A stretch of DNA of 20,334 bases from 9FT-COMBO-53-11 sp035291485 (lineage in GTDB: Bacteria; Patescibacteriota; WWE3; 9FT-COMBO-53-11). Every line of letters starts with the position of its first letter. Within the stretch, counting starts at the first letter, position 1. The stretch is from NCBI GenBank assembly GCA_035291485.1, contig DATDSA010000023.1, positions 1 through 20,334 of the forward strand, given 5' to 3'. Under the pieces are notes generated by a model. That model was not told where the DNA came from and did no database searches. It saw nothing but the letters and a program-made list of their open reading frames with translations. Below, one piece after another: positions 7,373-12,119 of this stretch. A program made the translations under genes and the position numbers.

Positions 7373-7954
7373 TTAAGAGACGATCTTGTCGATGATCCCG
7401 TACTTCTTGGCCTCTTCGGGAGTCATGTTGAGGTCGCGGTCGATGTCGTGCATGATTTTGTCCTTGGTCTGGCCGGTGTGTTTTGCCAGAGTCGCCGCAT
7501 AGAGGTCTTTGAGCCGCAGGATCTCTTTGGCGGTAATCTCGATGTCGGAGGCCTGTCCCCCGGCCTCTCCCAAGGGTTGATGGATGTGGACCAGGGCGTG
7601 CAAGAGCGCCATCCGTTTTCCCTTGTTTCCGGCTGCCAAAAGCAAAGTAGCTGCCGAAGCCGCCATCCCCACCGCGATGGTGGAAATCGGAGTGGAAAGC
7701 TGCAACATCGTGTCGTAGATGGCGAAAGCGGCGTAGGCCGAGCCACCCGGGGAATTGACGTACATCTTGATCTCTTTCTTGGGGTCCTGCTGCTGGAGAA
7801 GGAGGAGCTGGGCAATCACAACGTTAGCCATCCCGTCCGAAATCGGACCGGCCAAGAAAACAATTCTTTCCTCTAGAAGACGGGAGAAAATATCATAAGC
7901 GCGTTCTCCGCGCGGGGTCTGTTCAACAACAAACGGAACCGGATAGGATGACAT
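7373..7954 (-). CDS. clpP: ATP-dependent Clp protease proteolytic subunit ClpP
   Basis: 193 aa, full length. It is the serine peptidase that forms a tetradecameric barrel and degrades proteins unfolded by ClpX or ClpA/C. The triad is visible: Ser100 in GMAASAATLLL, His125 in HIHQPLGEAGGQASD, and Asp174 in DRDLNMTPEEA. The oxyanion strand VNSPGGSAYAAFAIYDTM and the family start (RAYDIFSRLLEERIVFLAGP) are intact. It is the last gene of the zinc ribbon-tig-clpP group, separated from tig by a gap filled with a heptamer repeat; the ATG (7952-7954) has no clear Shine-Dalgarno. No clpX follows, and after the stop the strand runs into the tRNA-Val promoter. Confidence 0.98.
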   Translation of the reverse strand: MSSYPVPFVVEQTPRGERAYDIFSRLLEERIVFLAGPISDGMANVVIAQLLLLQQQDPKKEIKMYVNSPGGSAYAAFAIYDTMLQLSTPISTIAVGMAASAATLLLAAGNKGKRMALLHALVHIHQPLGEAGGQASDIEITAKEILRLKDLYAATLAKHTGQTKDKIMHDIDRDLNMTPEEAKKYGIIDKIVS

Positions 7955-7960
7955 AACTAG

Positions 7961-7992
7961 TCAATTATCAATTATCAATTACCAATTATCAA
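7961..7992. repeat. Tandem heptamer repeat between tig and clpP (copy 2)
   Basis: Four and a half heptads on the plus strand: TCAATTA three times, then CCAATTA, then TCAA. They occupy almost the whole 43-nt gap. It is the inverse complement of the motif at 2556-2583. Confidence 0.8.
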
Positions 7993-7997
7993 GTGCG

Positions 7998-8849
7998 CTA
8001 ACCCTCGGCGGTCTTGATCAGGTACTCGATCGTTTTTCTTTTACGAAGAACATCTTCCAGATACGCTTTTCCTCTCTGTTCTTGGAGACGCTCTCGGGTT
8101 TTATCATCCGGCGCTGCTTCGATGGCATCCGCGATCTCTTTTTCGGAGGCGGTGATTTTTTCTTCCCTGGAAATTTGATTGAGGATAAACTCATCCTTCA
8201 GGTTTCTCTCGGCGATCTCGTGGTACTCCTTCTGCAGGTCCTCCGGCTTTTTTCCTTGGGAGGATAGGTACTGGTCCATGGTCAGTCCCAAGGAATTAAC
8301 CTGGTCGATCAGGGAAGAAAGCATTCGTTGAACTTCGTAATCAATTAGGATATGGGGAATAGAGATTTTGGCGGTTTCGCGAATTTTATCCAACACCTGA
8401 GAAGCCGTAATTTTTTCGGAATCTCCCACCGGTTTTCCCTTGGGGTCATAGATGATTTTTCCTTTAACAGATTTAAGGGATTTTTTGTAGTCTTTCAAAA
8501 CAACCTGAGGTAACTCCGCCGTTTTGGCTTCAAAAATCAAATCCTCCCCTTTTTTGAATGAGGTAACCGATACCTGCGGGGGGATGATCGGTTTGAGTTG
8601 GTGTTCGGAAACGGCTTGAGCGTAGGCTAAGGGAACCACTTCCTGAAAAAGGGATTGGGCGAGACGATCCTCATTGAGTTGGGATTCCGCCAGCTTGCCG
8701 GGAGCTTTCCCGGTTCGAAATCCGGGAACTTTTACCTCCTTTAGGGCCTCAGCTTTAACCAAGGTAAAAGACTCATCGACCCGTTTGGCGGGGATAGTGA
8801 TAGTCAACGTTATTTCTGAATCTTTGCGGGAAACTTGCGAATTAGCCAC
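7998..8849 (-). CDS. tig: Trigger factor, short form without the PPIase domain
   Basis: 283 aa against about 432 in E. coli. Trigger factor binds ribosomal protein L23 at the exit tunnel and shields nascent chains. The ribosome-binding signature is exact (VPGFRTGKAPGKL; Gly43-Phe44-Arg45). Residues 1-115 form the N-domain. At about 120-150 the chain passes straight from YKKSLKSVKGKIIYDPKG to KITASQVLDKIRETAKISIP, the beginning of the C-terminal chaperone arms, so the ~100-residue FKBP-like PPIase domain is missing. The C-terminal helical part (PHILIDYEVQRMLSSLIDQV, NLKDEFILNQISREEKITAS) is complete. The start is GTG (8847-8849), 12 nt after the stop of the zinc-ribbon gene, suggesting coupling. 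The tig-clpP pairing is common in bacteria. Confidence 0.95.
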   Translation of the reverse strand: MANSQVSRKDSEITLTITIPAKRVDESFTLVKAEALKEVKVPGFRTGKAPGKLAESQLNEDRLAQSLFQEVVPLAYAQAVSEHQLKPIIPPQVSVTSFKKGEDLIFEAKTAELPQVVLKDYKKSLKSVKGKIIYDPKGKPVGDSEKITASQVLDKIRETAKISIPHILIDYEVQRMLSSLIDQVNSLGLTMDQYLSSQGKKPEDLQKEYHEIAERNLKDEFILNQISREEKITASEKEIADAIEAAPDDKTRERLQEQRGKAYLEDVLRKRKTIEYLIKTAEG

Positions 8850-8861
8850 GGTTAAAGTCTA

Positions 8862-9035
8862 CTACACTACGCCCATCGTTCCCTCCTCTTCCTCTCCTTC
8901 TCCCCCAAGAACTTCATCCTTAGACCCTCCCTTTGGCAGCATCTGTCCACCGCAAATCGGGCAAATATCATTTTCGGGTCCTTCGTGCCCGCACTCGCTA
9001 CAGACGTATGTCTCTTCGCTTTCGGTTTCTTCCAT
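8862..9035 (-). CDS. 57-aa zinc-ribbon protein heading the tig-clpP operon
   Basis: A small ORF opened by an ATG at 9033-9035 and closed by a TAG at 8862-8864. After an acidic start (MEETESEE) it has CSECGHEGPENDICPICGG, two CxxC pairs (Cys12/15 and Cys25/28) spaced as a zinc ribbon, then an acidic, Gly-rich tail (KDEVLGGEGEEEEGTMGVV). A purine-rich GGGGGTGG lies about 8 nt before the ATG and a good promoter about 45 nt upstream, which favours a real gene over chance. It ends 12 nt before tig. Small zinc ribbons can bind RNA, ribosomes or polymerase; nothing here decides which, so a role in folding or translation is only suggested by position. Confidence 0.75.
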   Translation of the reverse strand: MEETESEETYVCSECGHEGPENDICPICGGQMLPKGGSKDEVLGGEGEEEEGTMGVV

Positions 9036-9078
9036 TAAGCACCACCCCCTTAAACGTCAAAAAGCTGAACGCTTGCCT

Positions 9079-9108
9079 ATTCTTAAGGAAAAGAAAATAT
9101 AATGTCAA
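9079..9108 (-). promoter_or_regulatory. Promoter of the zinc ribbon-tig-clpP operon
   Basis: On the minus strand, a perfect -35 TTGACA (9103-9108), an 18-nt A/T-rich spacer and AAGAAT (9079-9084, 4 of 6 to TATAAT). The predicted start lies about 35 nt before the ATG at 9035. Confidence 0.6.
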
Positions 9109-9130
9109 GCGCTCGGATGTTTGAGTTAGT

Positions 9131-9799
9131 CTAGCTTTTCCGAACGATAAGGAATGGGGTTAGCTCCTGATCCTGGCCGAGAGGGTTGTCAAGGAGAATT
9201 AATCGAACCATTTTTTTGTCAAGCGGAAGGCGGCGGCTCTGCGCAATCACCTTCACATTGATATTGTTCCCATCTACGATCGCAATCGGATAACCCAATT
9301 TATCTTCCAATTTCTGGCAAAGTTTTTCCGGGTTATCGGGCGGAAGCATCACGTACTCGGTGTAGGGGTACATTGCATCGGGGTTGAATCCATCAATTTC
9401 CGAGATGCGCTTTCCGGCCACAATCCAGAATAACCCATGAATGCCAAAAATTCGTCCCAACGCCCCCAGGATCATCGCCGTAATCATCCGCAAGCGACCC
9501 GATCGTTCCACCGCCACCTGCATTTTTTCCGGCCGGGAAAAACCGATGTCGTTGGGGTATTTTTTCACTCCTTTAACGATCAATTTCGCCAGCCAACCCG
9601 TTCTAACGGTGGATAGGTGGCGGACATTATTTTGGCAGACCGAAACGACTTTCTCGGAAATCGCCACCCAATCTCCTTTCTTCAATTCCGGCCGGGCGTA
9701 TTTTTCTAGAAGATAGGAGAGATCCTCTCCAAAAGAAATTTTGTGGGTTTTGATTGGCAACCGTGCGTACTTTACTTCGTTAAATTCGAATATTTTCAT
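9131..9799 (-). CDS. CofE-like (F420-0:gamma-glutamyl ligase family) protein
   Basis: 222 aa from the ATG at 9797-9799 (MKIFEFNEVKYARLPIKTHK). The frame extends further upstream, but only into tRNA-Leu. The fold of the CofE family is suggested by KGDWVAISEKVVSVCQNNVR (DGDVVVVAQKIVSKAEG-like), the central YPYTEYVMLPPDNPEKLCQK (LLPEDPD-like) and LGYPIAIVDGNNINVKVIAQ (the strand that ends in a D-[TG]-x-G motif in true CofE). CofE adds glutamates to the F420 precursor. CPR bacteria are not expected to make F420, so the real substrate may be another gamma-glutamylated compound. A hydrophobic stretch (LGALGRIFGIHGLFWIVAG) replaces part of the family core. It lies 23 nt downstream of tRNA-Leu and is probably co-transcribed with it. 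Confidence 0.7.
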   Translation of the reverse strand: MKIFEFNEVKYARLPIKTHKISFGEDLSYLLEKYARPELKKGDWVAISEKVVSVCQNNVRHLSTVRTGWLAKLIVKGVKKYPNDIGFSRPEKMQVAVERSGRLRMITAMILGALGRIFGIHGLFWIVAGKRISEIDGFNPDAMYPYTEYVMLPPDNPEKLCQKLEDKLGYPIAIVDGNNINVKVIAQSRRLPLDKKMVRLILLDNPLGQDQELTPFLIVRKS

Positions 9800-9822
9800 A
9801 GAATGAAGAGAAGCTCCAAAAT

Positions 9823-9910
9823 TGGTGCTGGGGGCGAGAGTCGAACTCGCACGAGGTTTTATCCCCAAAGGATCTTAAGTCCTTCGTGTATACCATTCCA
9901 CCACCCCAGC
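9823..9910 (-). tRNA. tRNA-Leu (anticodon TAA)
   Basis: Class II tRNA with a long variable arm (GGGG..CCTC). Acceptor GCTGGGG/CCCCAGC, anticodon stem AAGGA/TCCTT with loop CTTAAGA (UAA), T-arm GCGAG-TTCGACT-CTCGC, discriminator A, CCA encoded at 9823-9825. The 5' end is 5 nt from the stop of the GIY-YIG gene. Confidence 0.97.
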
Positions 9911-9915
9911 CAAAA

Positions 9916-10152
9916 CTACAAACTCGAAATAAGTTTTTCCTTGTTACTTCTTATTTTAAGGTATTTTTCGAAATCTCTAGCCCGATCCCTATCAACAAAC
10001 TCTTTCTTGTAAACAAGCGCATAGGGTCTTCTAAATTTGGTTGAACTGACACCTCCCAAATTGTGCTCTCTTAGTCGTTTTCCTGGATCTGTCGTTAACC
10101 CCACGTAATACCAATCATGACCACAACTCTTGAGAACATATACGAAAAACAT
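9916..10152 (-). CDS. Small GIY-YIG nuclease-domain protein beside tRNA-Leu
   Basis: 78 aa, essentially one GIY-YIG domain. Visible family residues are VYV (4-6) and YVG (16-18) in place of GIY and YIG, the Arg/His/Asn stretch KRLREHNLGG with the catalytic Arg at 26 or 28, and the metal-binding Glu62 in RDFEKYLKIRSNKEKL. The size fits the single-domain YhbQ-type group rather than UvrC or a homing enzyme with DNA-binding modules. The ATG (10150-10152) comes 2 nt after a broken tRNA-Leu 5' end (10155-10201), and the stop is 5 nt before the intact tRNA-Leu, so the ORF exactly fills the space between fragment and tRNA. No Shine-Dalgarno is seen. Whether it cuts DNA or RNA, or is mobile, is not known. 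Confidence 0.88.
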   Translation of the reverse strand: MFFVYVLKSCGHDWYYVGLTTDPGKRLREHNLGGVSSTKFRRPYALVYKKEFVDRDRARDFEKYLKIRSNKEKLISSL

Positions 10153-10154
10153 AT

Positions 10155-10201
10155 GCGTCTACCATTCCCTGCCTGCGCAGGCAGGCGCCACCCGCCCTGG
10201 C
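10155..10201 (-). repeat. tRNA-Leu-like 5' fragment split by a palindrome
   Basis: On the minus strand, GCCAGGGCGGGTGGC, then a palindrome, then GGAATGGTAGACGC. With the palindrome removed, GTGGCGGAATGGTAGACGC is the usual D-arm of bacterial tRNA-Leu. The insert contains the perfect 18-nt palindrome CCTGCCTGCGCAGGCAGG (10168-10185). There is no anticodon or T-arm. Confidence 0.72.
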
Positions 10202-10213
10202 CTAACCGGTATC

Positions 10214-10222
10214 ATTTTACCA
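10214..10222 (-). promoter_or_regulatory. Extended -10 upstream of the tRNA-Leu fragment
   Basis: TGGTAAAAT on the minus strand: TAAAAT (5 of 6) with the TG of an extended -10. It lies 13 nt upstream of the tRNA-like fragment and would drive fragment, GIY-YIG ORF, tRNA-Leu and the CofE-like gene. No -35 match. Confidence 0.4.
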
Positions 10223-10242
10223 ACCTTTAAAAAAGGGGGGTG

Positions 10243-10881
10243 TTATTTGGCAGCGGAAAGCTGATGGGAACCGATCCGGCCCATCCACAATCGGACACTG
10301 CGCGGCCAATGCGGGGAAACGGCGTAGATATCTCCCACCTGTTCAACCGTTAGTTTGCGTTTTCCTTTCAGGTAGTAGTTCTTCCAAAGGCCTTTACCAA
10401 CGGCCTCGATCCCGTTGCCCCAAGAAGCAAAAGGAATTCGGCCACTTCCCCATCCGAAGGGGTTGTAGGTTCCCCGAATATAATGAAGACCGAAGGTCGA
10501 TTCGGTTCCGGCGATCGCCGGCAAAAGCTTCCAATCCAGGTTATATTTATCCGCCACCGCAATGAATTTACCGGCGTAAGGGGTCAAAGGCGAATTATAT
10601 TTGGCCAGGAAAGATTTGAGCCTTACGATCCGCAGATCGACCCGAGCCTCCACCTTGGGAGGGAGAATTGGAGCATGCACCAATTTGGTTTGAGAAAAAG
10701 GAGCCGCCAGGATAAACAGGAAATAGAGGTAGACCAGCCCCTTGAGATAGAGCTGACGGAATTTCCTCCGGCTAGGAACCCGGCGGGAAAGGGATCTAAA
10801 AGCGGTTTTCGCCCACGAAGAAACAACCCGCTTTCGCGGGGCCAGATCTGCCCAGATTTTTCGAATCCTCTTAAAAATCAT
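10243..10881 (-). CDS. Membrane-anchored lysozyme-like (glucosaminidase/lytic transglycosylase-type) protein
   Basis: 212 aa. A strongly basic cytoplasmic N-terminus (residues 1-43) precedes one membrane helix (about 44-64, LYLKGLVYLYFLFILAAPF). A linker leads to a lysozyme-like domain from about residue 100: KYNLDWKLLPAIAGTESTFG, where Glu127 is the expected catalytic acid, then YNPFGWGSGRIPFASWGNGI and the end HWPRSVRLWMGRIG. These features match the peptidoglycan-hydrolase lysozyme superfamily, so the domain probably faces the outside and trims the wall, perhaps for growth or pilus passage. The ATG is at 10879-10881. The DNA for residues 12-22 contains the hairpin CCCGC-gaaa-GCGGG. A promoter lies 70-100 nt upstream. 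Confidence 0.75.
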   Translation of the reverse strand: MIFKRIRKIWADLAPRKRVVSSWAKTAFRSLSRRVPSRRKFRQLYLKGLVYLYFLFILAAPFSQTKLVHAPILPPKVEARVDLRIVRLKSFLAKYNSPLTPYAGKFIAVADKYNLDWKLLPAIAGTESTFGLHYIRGTYNPFGWGSGRIPFASWGNGIEAVGKGLWKNYYLKGKRKLTVEQVGDIYAVSPHWPRSVRLWMGRIGSHQLSAAK

Positions 10882-10945
10882 AAAGGCTCAAGCAAACCCG
10901 TCGGTCTCGGATATTCTCTGAAACCGCCGGAAATCTACTCGAGCA

Positions 10946-10980
10946 ACTTATAGTCTAACATCTAGCCCACTATAAGTCAA
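10946..10980 (-). promoter_or_regulatory. Promoter of the lysozyme-like gene with a perfect 9-bp dyad
   Basis: On the minus strand, -35 TTGACT (10975-10980), 17-nt spacer, -10 TAGACT (10952-10957). The perfect inverted repeat ACTTATAGT (10946-10954)/ACTATAAGT (10969-10977) overlaps both hexamers, so a dimeric regulator bound here would block polymerase. Confidence 0.55.
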
Positions 10981-11008
10981 CTATTAGGGGAGGGATGTAA
11001 CAGGCTGA

Positions 11009-11084
11009 TGGTGCCCCGGGAGGGATTCGAACCCCCACTCTTGACCTTAGAGGGGTCCTGCTTTATCCATTAAGCTACCGGGGC
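11009..11084 (-). tRNA. tRNA-Arg (anticodon TCT) with an unusual C33
   Basis: Acceptor GCCCCGG/CCGGGGC, D-arm GCTT..AAGC, T-arm GGGGG-TTCGAAT-CCCTC, CCA at 11009-11011. The anticodon stem GGACC/GGTCA has a G27-A43 mismatch, and the loop CCTCTAA places TCT at 34-36 but C, not T, at 33. It is last in the five-tRNA array. Other loop registers destroy the stem. Confidence 0.85.
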
Positions 11085-11116
11085 AGGTTTATCAGCATCG
11101 CGTCTAAGAGCGCTAC

Positions 11117-11151
11117 CCAGAGGCGTTTAGGAAGCCTCTTTTACCCTCTGG
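11117..11151. repeat. Alternative hairpins in the Arg-Arg tRNA gap
   Basis: AGAGGC (11119-11124)/GCCTCT (11134-11139) forms a 6-bp stem with a 9-nt loop. CCAGAG (11117-11122)/CTCTGG (11146-11151) forms a competing outer stem that uses the CCA end of tRNA-Arg(TCG). They fill about half of the gap 11085-11148; the rest shows nothing else. Confidence 0.5.
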
Positions 11152-11223
11152 TGCCCCTGGAGGGATTCGAACCCCCAATAACTGCTCCGAAGGCAGTCGT
11201 GATATCCATTTCACCACAAGGGC
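11149..11223 (-). tRNA. tRNA-Arg (anticodon TCG)
   Basis: Acceptor GCCCTTG/CAGGGGC, D-arm GTGA..TCAC, anticodon stem ACTGC/GCAGT with loop CTTCGGA (UCG), T-arm GGGGG-TTCGAAT-CCCTC, CCA at 11149-11151. It follows tRNA-His by 2 nt. Confidence 0.97.
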
Positions 11224-11225
11224 GC

Positions 11226-11301
11226 TGGGGTGGTTGGTGGGACTTGAACCCACAACATCCTCCTTCACAGGGAGGCGCTCTGCCATTGAGCTACAACCAC
11301 C
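11226..11301 (-). tRNA. tRNA-His (anticodon GTG)
   Basis: Acceptor GTGGTTG/CAACCAC, plus encoded G-1 (11301) opposite C73, the tRNA-His identity pair. Anticodon loop CTGTGAA (GUG) on stem CCTCC/GGAGG, T-arm GTGGG-TTCAAGT-CCCAC, CCA at 11226-11228. Confidence 0.97.
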
Positions 11302-11312
11302 GTACAGGTGGC

Positions 11313-11333
11313 TGCTAGCGATTCGCGCTAGCA
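11313..11333. repeat. Hairpin upstream of tRNA-His
   Basis: Perfect 8-bp stem TGCTAGCG/CGCTAGCA with loop ATTCG in the His-Lys gap. Just beyond it, at 11343-11351, the minus strand reads TGGTGGTTG, which repeats the tRNA-His 5' end (GGTGGTTG), a very short tRNA fragment. Confidence 0.6.
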
Positions 11334-11352
11334 AATCACGTTCAACCACCAC

Positions 11353-11385
11353 ATGGGACGACTTGCTTTTGCAAGCTCTAGCCAT
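11353..11385 (-). repeat. YTA/GTC stem-loop, unit 1
   Basis: Outer stem ATGG/CCAT, a 3x3 internal loop (CTA on one side and GTC on the other, reading minus), inner stem GAGCTTGC/GCAAGTC with one bulged base, loop AAAA. The same architecture recurs at 11578-11610 and 11639-11673. It adjoins a second hairpin, CCATCC/GGATGG (11382-11402), that uses the CCA end of tRNA-Lys. Confidence 0.6.
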
Positions 11386-11399
11386 CCCGCGAGAAAGGA

Positions 11400-11476
11400 T
11401 GGTACCCCCGGAGGGATTCGAACCCTCAACACCCGCCTTAAGAGGGCGGTGCTCTAACCGGTTGAGCTACGGAGGC
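11400..11476 (-). tRNA. tRNA-Lys (anticodon CTT)
   Basis: Acceptor GCCTCCG/CGGGGGT (one G-U pair), D-arm GCTC..GAGC, anticodon stem CCGCC/GGCGG with loop CTCTTAA (CUU), T-arm GAGGG-TTCGAAT-CCCTC, CCA at 11400-11402. It lies 3 nt after tRNA-Gly. Confidence 0.96.
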
Positions 11477-11479
11477 TCC

Positions 11480-11554
11480 TGGAGCGGGTGAGGGGATTCG
11501 AACCCCTGACGTTTAGCTTGGAAAGCTAACATTCTACCACTGAATTACACCCGC
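11480..11554 (-). tRNA. tRNA-Gly (anticodon TCC)
   Basis: Acceptor GCGGGTG/CACCCGC, D-arm ATTC..GAAT, anticodon stem TTAGC/GCTAA with loop TTTCCAA (UCC), T-arm AGGGG-TTCGAAT-CCCCT, discriminator U, CCA at 11480-11482. It is first in the array. Its first 18 nt are repeated exactly at 11606-11623. Confidence 0.97.
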
Positions 11555-11577
11555 GATCTCTGAGAGCGGGGCAATGA

Positions 11578-11610
11578 AGTGGCTAGAACTCCGCGAGGAG
11601 TCGTCCCACT
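11578..11610 (+). repeat. YTA/GTC stem-loop, unit 2
   Basis: Plus-strand reading: outer stem AGTGG/CCACT, internal loop CTA/GTC, inner stem GAACTCC/GGAGTC with one bulged A, GNRA-type loop GCGA. The outer stem's right arm lies inside the duplicated tRNA-Gly 5' end. Confidence 0.65.
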
Positions 11611-11623
11611 GAATTACACCCGC
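11606..11623 (-). repeat. Exact 18-nt duplicate of the tRNA-Gly 5' end
   Basis: CCACTGAATTACACCCGC occurs at 11537-11554, inside tRNA-Gly, and again here, 51 nt further upstream of the gene. The flanking bases differ on both sides. A third, shorter remnant (CCACCCGC) is at 11667-11674. Confidence 0.9.
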
Positions 11624-11638
11624 AAGCTTCTTGCGCAA

Positions 11639-11673
11639 CGGGTGTTAGGTTCGCGAAGCGAGCCGTCCACCCG
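11639..11673 (+). repeat. YTA/GTC stem-loop, unit 3
   Basis: Plus-strand reading: outer stem CGGGTG/CACCCG, internal loop TTA/GTC, inner stem GGTTCGC/GCGAGCC with one G-U pair, loop GAA. The outer right arm is the 5' end of the outermost tRNA-Gly remnant. Confidence 0.65.
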
Positions 11674-11691
11674 CACACAATACTACTGAAT

Positions 11692-11697
11692 ATTATA
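11692..11697 (-). promoter_or_regulatory. -10 element of the five-tRNA array
   Basis: Perfect TATAAT on the minus strand, 17 nt upstream of the outermost tRNA-Gly remnant (ending 11674) and 137 nt upstream of tRNA-Gly. No convincing -35. The T4P operon could also read through from the right, as no terminator lies between. Confidence 0.5.
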
Positions 11698-11735
11698 GAG
11701 CATCGCCATAAATTGGGAAGGGATCTTTAGGTATT

Positions 11736-12116
11736 CTAAGCCGAGAGTAACTCGTTAACCTTTTCAATGACGTCCTCCAACCGCCATTCCGATTTGATGA
11801 AATAATGGGCCGGGTGATAGACCATGATCTCGTTCAACATCTTTTCGTCCGCATCCAAAACGGTGAGGATAATCACCGGAACGTTTTCACCCCAAGGATC
11901 GTCTCGAAGTTGATGCAGTACTTCCCGACCGTCTTTTTTAGGAAGGATCAAATTTAACAGGATCAGGTCCGGGTGGGAGCGCAGCGCCAGCTCCAAACCC
12001 TCCTCGCCATCCACCGCCGATTCAACCGGATAGCCCGATTCCTTCAGTTTGGCGACCAGCGCTTTTCTCAAGGGGGCATCGTCCTCAATGACCAATATTT
12101 TTGAAGAATTAGGCAC
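11736..12116 (-). CDS. Receiver-domain protein with Asn in place of the phospho-acceptor Asp
   Basis: 126 aa, a lone receiver fold with no output domain. The acidic pocket (VIEDD, Glu11-Asp12-Asp13), the switch Thr (VIILTVLDAD) and the conserved Lys (YFIKSEW) are present. At the phosphorylation site, however, the sequence reads HPDLILLNLILPKKDG, so residue 55 is Asn (codon AAT). Canonical phosphorylation is therefore unlikely; it may be a constitutive or protein-protein signalling receiver. It is the last gene of the operon, 3 nt after the active-looking receiver. Paralogy with that gene and with the receiver at 18691-19074 is evident from the shared start pattern (ILVIEDxxP). Confidence 0.9.
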   Translation of the reverse strand: MPNSSKILVIEDDAPLRKALVAKLKESGYPVESAVDGEEGLELALRSHPDLILLNLILPKKDGREVLHQLRDDPWGENVPVIILTVLDADEKMLNEIMVYHPAHYFIKSEWRLEDVIEKVNELLSA

Positions 12117-12119
12117 AGG

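Noticed and set aside
11009..11084. Reading the anticodon as CTA (amber suppressor) after a T33
   Set aside because: It requires shifting the anticodon stem by one base, which breaks three pairs; TCT with C33 keeps four of five pairs.
11353..11673. Kink-turn motif in the 3x3 internal loops
   Set aside because: The tandem sheared G-A/A-G pairs required after the bulge are absent on the opposite strand.
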